Source: an uncultured beta proteobacterium
Lineage (GTDB): Bacteria > Pseudomonadota > Gammaproteobacteria > Burkholderiales > Burkholderiaceae_C
Assembly (NCBI GenBank): GCA_903938815.1
Contig: CAJAES010000072.1
Location: 62,001-126,000, forward strand
Reading direction: 5' to 3'
DNA: 64,000 nt
Below the pieces are notes generated by a model, which saw only the letters and a list, made by a program, of their open reading frames with translations, had not been told where the DNA came from and searched no databases. The position numbers were made by a program, and so were the translations under genes. Of the stretch, positions 56,184 through 64,000 are shown in pieces (position 1 is the stretch's first letter; each line of letters begins with the position of its first letter).

Positions 56184-57362
56184 ATGTGGCTATTCACCCG
56201 GCTCGGATTCTTCAGCGTCGTGCGCAAGGAAAACGACGATCACCTGACGATCCGCAGCCGCACGCAGGGCGATCTGCTGCGCCTGTGCCGCTACTACCTG
56301 CCGAAGGCCGGCGACCCCGTGGCGCATGCGGGCACCGACTACCCGTGGCGCGTAAGGTGCCCGCAGAACGACTTCGCCGAAGCCCTGCAGAAGATCGCTG
56401 GCGACATCGACTACGGCAACTTCAAGAACGAGGTGGCGCTGTCGGTCGGCAAGACACGGGCTGCGCACTACGGCAAGGTCTGGTCCGCGCTGTACGGGAT
56501 CGCGGATGACCTGCAGGAGCATGCGCCCGACCACTGGGAAGGCTTGACCTGGCCCCAGAAGGCCCCTTCGGGCAAGGCGCTGGCTTTTGGTGGCGTCGTC
56601 ATCGACCCCGCGGGCCGGGTGCTGCTGCGCGAAGTCGCAGGCCACTTCGACAAGTACGTGTGGTCCTTCGCCAAGGGACGCGCGGATCCCGGCGAATCGC
56701 CCCGCGCGGCCGCGCTGCGCGAGGTGAAGGAGGAGATGGGTGTCAGCGCCCGCATCCTGATGCCCTTGCCGAGCGCCTTCCTGGGCGGCACCACCGTCAC
56801 CTACCTCTTCCTGATGCTGGTCGACCCGCGAGACGTCGATACGGGATTCCGCTGCAAGGAAACGGCGGCCATTCGCTGGGCGAATGCCGAAGAAGCGGTG
56901 TCCCTCATTGGCCAGACGACGAACGACATGGGCCGCAAGCGAGACCTGGCCGTTCTGGCGGAAGCACTCGGCAGCTTGCCACCCACCCTGCATGTGCGCC
57001 CCATCGCCCGCCGGGAGGACTGGAAGTTTCTGCCGATGCCGGCCGAGCGCGCCGCCCTGCCCTACAGGCGAGAGTTCAATCGCGAGGAGATGGCCAGAGT
57101 CGTTCGCGGCTACATCGCAGGCGCGCAGGAGGAAAAGTGGTGCGCCGTCTTCGAGGATGGCGAGCTGCGCCTGCACCGCAGTTGGACGGGCATGCAGATC
57201 TTCCGCCTTCGCCTGGCGCCGCTGCACGAGCGCCCGGGGCACTGGCAGGTCGAGGAAGCGGTCCTGAACCGCCATCCCGCACAGTACGGGCCCGCCGATG
57301 AAACCGAAGCGCTGGCGATGCTGCAGGATCTGATCGAGAACCTGATGCTGCGGCTGCCTTAG
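56184..57362 (+). CDS. NUDIX hydrolase fusion protein with N-terminal MWLFT-type domain and unknown C-terminal domain
   Basis: Exact NUDIX box GRADPGESPRAAALREVKEEMGV; N-terminus MWLFTRLGFFSVV...TDYPWRV...DYGNFK. Confidence 0.85.
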   Translation: MWLFTRLGFFSVVRKENDDHLTIRSRTQGDLLRLCRYYLPKAGDPVAHAGTDYPWRVRCPQNDFAEALQKIAGDIDYGNFKNEVALSVGKTRAAHYGKVWSALYGIADDLQEHAPDHWEGLTWPQKAPSGKALAFGGVVIDPAGRVLLREVAGHFDKYVWSFAKGRADPGESPRAAALREVKEEMGVSARILMPLPSAFLGGTTVTYLFLMLVDPRDVDTGFRCKETAAIRWANAEEAVSLIGQTTNDMGRKRDLAVLAEALGSLPPTLHVRPIARREDWKFLPMPAERAALPYRREFNREEMARVVRGYIAGAQEEKWCAVFEDGELRLHRSWTGMQIFRLRLAPLHERPGHWQVEEAVLNRHPAQYGPADETEALAMLQDLIENLMLRLP

Positions 57363-57656
57363 TGGTCATCGAAGCACTGGCCAGAACCGCCCTGACGGTC
57401 AGGCGCTTGGTCAAGGAGTTCGAGGCGGACCCGGGGGCGAATTGGGACCCGGGGGGCTTTCAGCAGATGAGTGCACTGGCCGCAGGGCAACCCCTGGTGT
57501 CGTTCCGAATTGCGGTGCAACTCGAGGTGAGCCGCCGAGTGAAAGCCAATGCCCCGAGACTGGGTGCGAGCCGTCGGCGCTGAAGATCCTTCCGGAGCGC
57601 CGTACCTTTGCTGCTAGCCTAGAGATACAAAGAAAAAGATCCCAAAGGCGGCGGGC

Positions 57657-58937
57657 ATGAAATCGACACGTGATGTCATTGCGGGGCGGCTCGCCGCCAG
57701 GAACATCCACTACGGGTGGGCGATGGTGGCACTGGCCTTCTTCTACGCGGTGTTCTCATCTTCGGCGATGGGCGTTCCCAGCGTGCTGATCGTGCCGATG
57801 TCCAAGGAGCTGGGCTGGAGCATCGGCGAGCTGTCGGCGCCGCAGGGCCTTCGCCTGGCGCTGTTCGGCCTGACGGCGCCTTTGGCAGGCGGGTTGATGC
57901 TGCGCTACGGGCCGCGGCGCATGGTGATGCTGTCGGGCGCATTGCTGATGGCCGGTCTGGCGATTGCTGCGACCACCACCGAGAAGTGGCAGCTGTGGCT
58001 GGGCATGGGCATCCTGCTCGGCATCGCGCCCGGGCTCACGGCGATGCAACTGTCGGCGGTGATCGCCTCGCGCTGGTTCGTCGCCCGCCGGGGCCTGGTG
58101 ATCGGCCTGCTGAGCGGCGCCGTGGCCACCGGCACCCTGATCTTCATGCCGGTGGCGGCCTGGGCCAGCGAGCGCTGGGGCTGGCGCGCCGCCTTGCTGA
58201 TTCCCAGTGTCGGCGCCCTGCTGAGCTGGCTGATGTTCATGTGGCTGGCGCGTGACCGGCCGCAGGAGCTGGGCCTGCCGCCACTGGGAGAGACGGTCAT
58301 GGAGCCTGTTCCGCCAGTGCCGAAGGACAACTTCGTTCAACTGACCTTCCAGGCTCTGGGCATCGGCGTGCGCAGCTGGGTGTTCTGGGTGCTGGCCTTC
58401 ACCTTCGCCATCTGCGGGGTCTCCAGCTTCGGGCTCACGCAGGCGCACTTCGTCCCGTTCTGCGGCGACATGGGCATTGCGCTGGGCACGGCAGCCTGGT
58501 TGCTGGCGTTGATCGGCGTATGTGACCTGATCGGCACCATTGGCTCGGGTTGGCTCTCCGACCGCTACGACAACCGCTGGCTGCTGGCCTGGTATTACGG
58601 CCTGCGGGGGGTGGCTCTGGTGTGGCTGGTCGTGGCCGATGTGTCGACCTTCGGGCTGCTCATCTTCTCGGTGATCTACGGCCTGGATTTCATCGCCACG
58701 GTGCCGCCGTCGGTGCGCCTGACGGTCCAGACCTTCGGCCGCGAAATGGGGCCGGCGGTGTTCGCCTGGATCTTCGCTGCACACCATGTGGCTGCCGGCG
58801 CGATGACCTTCGGCACCGGGGTCAGCCGGGACATGCTGGGCACCTATGCGCCTGCATTCTTGCTGGCGGGGCTGCTGTGCTGGGTGGCGGCCGCATGCTT
58901 CGGTCTCGTCAGGCGCCCGGGGCCTGTTGTGGCCTGA
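57657..58937 (+). CDS. MFS transporter
   Basis: 12 hydrophobic segments; GWLSDRYDNRWLLAWYYGLRG loop; ATG after AAAGGCGGGC. Confidence 0.9.
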   Translation: MKSTRDVIAGRLAARNIHYGWAMVALAFFYAVFSSSAMGVPSVLIVPMSKELGWSIGELSAPQGLRLALFGLTAPLAGGLMLRYGPRRMVMLSGALLMAGLAIAATTTEKWQLWLGMGILLGIAPGLTAMQLSAVIASRWFVARRGLVIGLLSGAVATGTLIFMPVAAWASERWGWRAALLIPSVGALLSWLMFMWLARDRPQELGLPPLGETVMEPVPPVPKDNFVQLTFQALGIGVRSWVFWVLAFTFAICGVSSFGLTQAHFVPFCGDMGIALGTAAWLLALIGVCDLIGTIGSGWLSDRYDNRWLLAWYYGLRGVALVWLVVADVSTFGLLIFSVIYGLDFIATVPPSVRLTVQTFGREMGPAVFAWIFAAHHVAAGAMTFGTGVSRDMLGTYAPAFLLAGLLCWVAAACFGLVRRPGPVVA

Positions 58938-59084
58938 CGGGTCGACGCCTAGCGGCTGCCAGATTGCAGACGGCGGCCCCGCCCGCGGTCGGCAAGCGGG
59001 TACGAGCAGGCAGGCTTGGTGTGGCGAGGTGGCTTGCGGCGCGCTGGCAGTAGCCGCCCCAAGAGAATCCGACCCCGCAAAAGC

Positions 59085-59110
59085 AGAAGCCCCGACAGTG
59101 CGGGGCTTCT
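59085..59110 (-). terminator. Inverted repeat downstream of the tRNA-Cys 3' end, candidate terminator
   Basis: AGAAGCCCCG-acagtg-CGGGGCTTCT; minus-strand reading continues gcttttgcgg. Confidence 0.55.
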
Positions 59111-59136
59111 GGTTGCCTGATTTCTCAGGACTTTTC

Positions 59137-59180
59137 TGGAGGCGCGACCCAGAGTCGAACTGGGCTAGACGGATTTGCAA
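59137..59180 (-). pseudogene. tRNA-Cys(GCA) 3' half (anticodon loop to CCA), probable prophage att site
   Basis: Minus strand TTGCAAATCCGTCTAGCCCAGTTCGACTCTGGGTCGCGCCTCCA; no matching 5' half. Confidence 0.85.
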
Positions 59181-62100
59181 GCGGCTGTTCTTCAATGGCA
59201 ACAAGCACTTGCAATACTGCTACCAAATTACCCCAGAGATACCCTGATTCACGGCTCAACGGTCGTCCGCTGCGCCTCCTTCACGCGCCGGTTCAGGTCG
59301 GTCATCGTCCTGGCGATCTGCTCGTCCAGCGTCGCCATCACCTCGCGGTAGCCGGGCTGCGCGGCTGCCGCCACCTCCCGCCGCATCCGGCGCAGCTCCG
59401 ACACCCGGCGCGCATAGGCGTCGCCCGCGCCGGCCAGCGCCGCCAGCGGCTCCTCGTTGCGGAACGCCTGAACATCCTCGGCATTGCGCGCCCGGCCGCG
59501 CAGTTCGTTCTCGGCCTGGTTGATCGCCTTCACGTTCTCGTAGAACTTGTCGCTCTGCCCTGCGGTGCCACGCACCGAGCCGGCGAACCGGCCCACGAGC
59601 GGCACCTTGTACAGCGGCAGCTCATCGCCCGTGATGGGTGCGGCCACCATGGTCGCCAACTTGCCAATCTCGCGCCCAACCCCGCCCGTCAATTGACCGA
59701 TGATGTAGTCGATCTGGTCGGGCGTCGGGCTCCACATGCCGGGCTGGTACTTCGTGCCGCCGCTGATGGTGTTGAGCGCCTGGGCGATGCCTTTGGCCCA
59801 CGGCGGGGCTGTGTCCTTGGCTCGCGCCATCCCAGGCTGCGGGTCCAGCGGGCTGCGGTCTTCGCGGTAGATCGGGCGCCCGTTCCAGTCGGTGTTGGTG
59901 GCCAGCGCCCAGAACGGATCGACGACCGTGGGCATTACCATCTGCCCAATCGGCTGCGCCCCGCCCAGCGGGTTGAAGGCATCCAGCAGGATCTGCAGCA
60001 CGCCCACCGCCTGCTTGCCGCCGGTCTTGCCCGGTCCACCAAGCGCCCACTCCGTCGCCAGGCGCCCCAGGTTCGGCAGGAAGTGAAACCCCAGCGGCAG
60101 CGGAGGCGAGATGTAGTCCTCGCTCGACAAGGGGATGATGATGCTGCGCTCCTTCACGAACTCGGGGATCTTGTCCCAGTTGTCCTCCTCGTCGTCGCCG
60201 CCGCCGCCCATGATCGCCATGCCCAGCAGGGTGTTGAAGACACCCAGCGCCACCCCACCGGCCATGATGGCGCGGCCCTTCGGCCCGCGCAGCGTCTCCA
60301 CCATCCGGGTCGTGCCTTGAACCGCGGAATTGAAGAACGCGTACCAAGCGCCAATGTGGCGCCCGGCCCGGCCCTTGCGGTTGAAGTTCACCGTCAGGTT
60401 CTTCGCCAGTGACGCCGCGCGCTCCTTGGTCATGCCGGCGTCCAGCGCCGCCTTGTAGGCCGACACCCGAACGGCGTTCTCCAGCGCCTCGTTGAAGTCC
60501 GACAGCAATTGGCCGCCCCAGAAGAACTTGCGAGCAACCGGGCCACGGTCCAGCGCTGCCAGCTCCCTCTGCATCTGCCTGGCGCGGTCGTTGATGTCCG
60601 CGTACAGGTCGCGAAAGCCGGTGGCGCCACCAACCAGCTCGAGTTCCTCCCAAAGCGCAATCCACTGCGCGTTACCCGGGTTGGCCGCTCGTGAGCCGCG
60701 CTCCTTGCGCCATACCGCCCGCAGCGCCGGAAGAACGCCGGCCAGCACCTGGCGCTCTTTGCCGGCTATCGGCGTCGTGCTCAGGTTCAGAGCCGCGCCC
60801 TGCACGTCACGCAGCATGTTCACGATGCCGAAGATCGGGTTGTACTGGGTGTTGACGGCAGCAAACCAGCGGGTGTACTTCGACACCATGTTGGTGACGA
60901 AACCGAGATCACCGACGTCGGCCCCCTTCATCGCCGTAGCCAACCGCAGGGCCTGCGGGTTCCCCTCCTCGAAGAGGATCGACGCATCCTTGCCCGCGAT
61001 GCGCAGCGTCACCACGTTGGGCAGGTTGCGGTAGGTGCCGTCGATCTGCCGGCGCACCGTGCCCGTCACCGGGTCGACCGTCTTGGTCGTCGGCGGGTTG
61101 TCGATGCGCCAGAAGTCGCGCAGCGGGTTCTGCCCCACCAGCACGTAGAGTTTCTGCAGCACCAGGTTCTTTTCCCCGCGCGTGAGCGCCGCCTCGCGCT
61201 GCATGGCAATGTGCCCGAGGATGTTCGTCACCTTCTGGTTCGAGCCCACCCGCTGGCGAACGCCGGCCCCGCGCACGTTGAAGCCCTGGCCGATCGGGTG
61301 CGAGTGGGAATCCGGGTGCGCCTCGTCGCGGTGCAGCGGAACATAGAACCGATACGCCGCGCGCCAGGCGTCCAGCGTCCCCTTGTCGATCAGGCCGTAA
61401 CTCTCCAGAGTGTCCAGCGTCTTGGCGTTGATGGCATCCACCCGCGCAGCCAGTGCATCCAGCACGGCGCGCTGCTGCGGCGACAGCCCGCCCAGGACGG
61501 CCGACGCATCGGCGTCCGACATGCCCGACAGCGACAGCCGCTCGGCCTCGGTCCCCGGGAACGGCTGAATCCGGCCAATCTCCGCCAACTGCTCGCGGGC
61601 CTGGGCCAGCGATCGCTCGATCGCCTGCGTTGCGGTGCCCTGCTGGCTTGCGCGTTGCAGCTGCAGTTCCAGATCGCGCACCTGCGCCTTGGCCTGCTGC
61701 TCCATCGCGTCAATCTCGACCAGATTCGGGTTGCGCTTGGCCATCGCCGCGTTGGCCTCCGCCGCGTGTCGGGCGTGGAGAAACTGCTCGAACTCTTCCA
61801 TCGAGGAGCCGCCGGCCTTCAACTCCGCCAGAAGGGGGCGCAGCTCGTCGTCAAGGAATCTCTCGGTGCGGGTTGCCAGCCGCTTGTGAAACAGCTCCTC
61901 CCCCAGGTAGGCGTCGTTCAGATCCGTCACCGTGCCGCCCAGCGCCTTGATGTGGGCCTCGATGCGCTTGAGGTCGACGAAGCGGTCCTGCAATTCGTAG
62001 ATCAGCTTGTCCAGCGCCTCGGGGCTGGTGAGGTTCATCACGCGCTGCTTGAGGGCCTGCCAGCGGTTGCGCTGGGCCGGCGCTGGCTGCGGCGGCGGGG

Positions 62101-64000
62101 TCGGGCCGATGGAGTTGCGGGAGAACATTGCGCCGTCGGCGCGATCTGACATACTGTCGGGGCTTTCCGCTCCCGCTGGGCTGCCTCTCTGCGTAGAGTC
62201 CCGGCGCGTAGCCCCACCCAGCGATGGGAGGTCGGCACCGGAGGCCACGGGTCCAGCACCCAGTCCGTCGCGGGAGAGCGAAGCGACGGTTTGCGTAGGC
62301 GCAGCGGTGGCATACCCCGCCGGGCGCGCATCTGGCCCAACTTCAAATGCCGTGATGACCCAGGCGTTCGTGCCTGGGTTCTTCACAAGAGCAACTCGAT
62401 ACCCATCGTGCTCAACCTTGACCGCGACTGAGCCTGCCGATTCGACACGCTTCGTTTCCGCGCCTGTCGCAATCGCTCGCACCATTTCATTGAGCACGCC
62501 GATGGCCTGCTGTTCGCTCAGCCCATCCTTGCGCATCCGCGCCTCGACAATGTGCGACAGCCCGCGACCTCCGGCCGTTTTGCCAGAAGGCTTGACGACA
62601 CCCTCGTCGCCCCACACAAAGTCCACCCAGCCCATGCCGTTGCGGAACATGGCCCGGTGAACGGTGGTCTTGCCCGTGACGGCTTCGGCCAGCGACTGAA
62701 GCCCGCGCTCGATGTTGGCCGCAACGCTCTTGGTGGCTGACCGACTGAACGCCGTCCCGACGATCTCGGCATCGGCGCCGTCGAAGATCACATAGTTGTA
62801 GCTGCCGTCACCGGCAGCGCGGCTGGTGCCGTCGAGGTACTTGATGCCCTTGATCCGCCACGACGCCAGGTATTGCGACGCGAACTTGTCGCTGCCGAGT
62901 GCGGCCACCGCCCGGTACAGGTCTTCGCCCGTCTTGTTCTTGCGCAGCGCCGGCACCGTGTAGTCGGCCGGCAAGTCGCCGAGGTCTTCCGCAATGTCGC
63001 GCAGCAGCGCTCGGATCTTGGGCGACTGTGCATGCAGTGGCTTGTCCCACAGCAGCATGTCCTCGTCGCCGGGGATCTCGACTTCGTAGAGCTGGCCCGG
63101 GTTGCTGGCTTTCCAGCCGTCATCTTCCAAGACCGACTTCAGGGTCGGGGCATCCGGGGCCGTGGCGTGCCAGCGCGGCCGCTCGCTGCTGATCGGCTCG
63201 CCGTTGGGCTTGACGCCGACCACCTTGACGGTCCAGCCGAAGTCGGTGGTGCGCTTGAACTCCAGAACCTTGTCAGCGCCGCTGTAGCCGCGCACGATCC
63301 GGCCGGGCTGGTAGTAGGCTTCCATCAGGTCGGCCGTGGTGTCGATGGTCTTGCCGTCCTTCGTGAAGGTGCGGCTGCCGTCGCCGGCCAGCTTCTTGCG
63401 GTAGTAGTCGGCAACCGCTTTGCGCCCAGCGAAGTACAGCCCCCAGCCGTAAGCCTGTGCGCCCTCCCCGGTGCCAATGAGCTCCGTGTCAAACCGCTTG
63501 ATGCCCCGGTACGGCGTCCCATGCCAAACCCGCTGAAACGCGATGGCCTGACGCCCATCCACGCCCTGCTCCCGCGCGCCGCGCTCGACAAAGGCACGCG
63601 CCGGCAGAATGTAGGCGTTGATGATCTCGGCGTCCGTCAGCCGCATGGCCTTCAAGCCCGGCACATTCTGGCGCAGCCAGGCGCGGATGGCCGCCACAGC
63701 CCGGCGCACGAACCCCAGCGTCGGTTGCGTCTGCGCCATGTTCGCCAGCACCTCCTCGGCCACCTCGCGGCGATGTCGGGTCAGCAGGCGCTGCGCCGCA
63801 GACTCCAGCGCCGCACCCGCCAGGGCCGGCTGCCCGGCGTCCATCCGCTGCACCACGATGCGCGCGCGCGCATCGGCCAGCGTCAGCACCCGGCCGTACT
63901 TCTTGGCGACATCGCGCATCAGTTCAGGCCGCGCCATCGCGATCTGGTCGAGGATGCCGGCCAGCGCCGCACCAAACACCTCGCGCAGGCCGAAGTGCCC
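59181..64000. mobile_element. Prophage or phage-derived element, left boundary only; extends beyond the window
   Basis: Starts at disrupted tRNA-Cys; carries a large polyvalent phage-type protein. Confidence 0.75.
59249..64000 (-). CDS. Large polyvalent phage protein: ART-like + PBECR-like nuclease + LPD38-like regions (N-terminus beyond window)
   Basis: VWHGTPYRGIKRFD...GTGEGAQAYGWGLYFA (ART-like); GMGWVDFVWGDEG...GLSHIVEAR...WVITAFEV (nuclease-like); FFNSAVQGTTRMVETLRGPKGRAIMAGG (LPD38-like); frame open to right edge. Confidence 0.85.
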   Translation of the reverse strand, partial: GHFGLREVFGAALAGILDQIAMARPELMRDVAKKYGRVLTLADARARIVVQRMDAGQPALAGAALESAAQRLLTRHRREVAEEVLANMAQTQPTLGFVRRAVAAIRAWLRQNVPGLKAMRLTDAEIINAYILPARAFVERGAREQGVDGRQAIAFQRVWHGTPYRGIKRFDTELIGTGEGAQAYGWGLYFAGRKAVADYYRKKLAGDGSRTFTKDGKTIDTTADLMEAYYQPGRIVRGYSGADKVLEFKRTTDFGWTVKVVGVKPNGEPISSERPRWHATAPDAPTLKSVLEDDGWKASNPGQLYEVEIPGDEDMLLWDKPLHAQSPKIRALLRDIAEDLGDLPADYTVPALRKNKTGEDLYRAVAALGSDKFASQYLASWRIKGIKYLDGTSRAAGDGSYNYVIFDGADAEIVGTAFSRSATKSVAANIERGLQSLAEAVTGKTTVHRAMFRNGMGWVDFVWGDEGVVKPSGKTAGGRGLSHIVEARMRKDGLSEQQAIGVLNEMVRAIATGAETKRVESAGSVAVKVEHDGYRVALVKNPGTNAWVITAFEVGPDARPAGYATAAPTQTVASLSRDGLGAGPVASGADLPSLGGATRRDSTQRGSPAGAESPDSMSDRADGAMFSRNSIGPTPPPQPAPAQRNRWQALKQRVMNLTSPEALDKLIYELQDRFVDLKRIEAHIKALGGTVTDLNDAYLGEELFHKRLATRTERFLDDELRPLLAELKAGGSSMEEFEQFLHARHAAEANAAMAKRNPNLVEIDAMEQQAKAQVRDLELQLQRASQQGTATQAIERSLAQAREQLAEIGRIQPFPGTEAERLSLSGMSDADASAVLGGLSPQQRAVLDALAARVDAINAKTLDTLESYGLIDKGTLDAWRAAYRFYVPLHRDEAHPDSHSHPIGQGFNVRGAGVRQRVGSNQKVTNILGHIAMQREAALTRGEKNLVLQKLYVLVGQNPLRDFWRIDNPPTTKTVDPVTGTVRRQIDGTYRNLPNVVTLRIAGKDASILFEEGNPQALRLATAMKGADVGDLGFVTNMVSKYTRWFAAVNTQYNPIFGIVNMLRDVQGAALNLSTTPIAGKERQVLAGVLPALRAVWRKERGSRAANPGNAQWIALWEELELVGGATGFRDLYADINDRARQMQRELAALDRGPVARKFFWGGQLLSDFNEALENAVRVSAYKAALDAGMTKERAASLAKNLTVNFNRKGRAGRHIGAWYAFFNSAVQGTTRMVETLRGPKGRAIMAGGVALGVFNTLLGMAIMGGGGDDEEDNWDKIPEFVKERSIIIPLSSEDYISPPLPLGFHFLPNLGRLATEWALGGPGKTGGKQAVGVLQILLDAFNPLGGAQPIGQMVMPTVVDPFWALATNTDWNGRPIYREDRSPLDPQPGMARAKDTAPPWAKGIAQALNTISGGTKYQPGMWSPTPDQIDYIIGQLTGGVGREIGKLATMVAAPITGDELPLYKVPLVGRFAGSVRGTAGQSDKFYENVKAINQAENELRGRARNAEDVQAFRNEEPLAALAGAGDAYARRVSELRRMRREVAAAAQPGYREVMATLDEQIARTMTDLNRRVKEAQRTTVEP

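Noticed and set aside
57362-57583. 73-aa ORF between the NUDIX and MFS genes
   Set aside because: GTG start, no recognisable domain or clear RBS; cannot be supported
59622-60665. 347-aa minus-strand ORF within the polyvalent gene
   Set aside because: Alternative frame of the long polyvalent protein

Overview
GC-rich bacterial chromosome segment. Gene content and order fit a betaproteobacterium of the Burkholderiales; this is inferred from protein families and gene order, with no database search run. From 1 to about 47.7 kb it is mostly core genome. Genes in order: dadA-like (truncated at the left edge), nnr, rnr, tRNA-Leu(CAG), a phosphoribosyltransferase, purA, hisZ, an M43 metalloprotease, DUF2065, hflC, hflK, hflX, hfq, der, bamB, yfgM-like, hisS, ispG, rodZ-like, pilW, rlmN, ndk, rluB, scpB, rluD, bamD, a methyltransferase, a dinG-like helicase, DUF465, PP2C phosphatase, zapE, lpdA, PspC, odhB, sucA, an orphan peptide-binding protein, amidohydrolase, nitronate monooxygenase, acyl-CoA dehydrogenase, etfA, etfB, an MFS transporter and tRNA-Leu(TAA). 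From about 47.7 to 59.1 kb it looks accessory: a nucleotidyl cyclase-AAA-TPR protein, lipoproteins, a repeat-containing secreted protein, a hexanucleotide repeat, a protein with tandem S1-like domains, a NUDIX fusion protein and an MFS transporter. At about 59.14-59.18 kb there is a tRNA-Cys 3' half cut exactly in the anticodon loop. It abuts a prophage-type polyvalent protein that runs off the right edge, so this is a probable prophage attachment junction. The best candidates for undescribed biology are the S1-domain/NUDIX-fusion pair (54.36-57.36 kb) with paired direct repeats between the two genes, and the polyvalent phage protein, which appears to carry ADP-ribosyltransferase-like and nuclease-like modules. 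Many of the long ORFs in the supplied track are shadow ORFs caused by high GC content.
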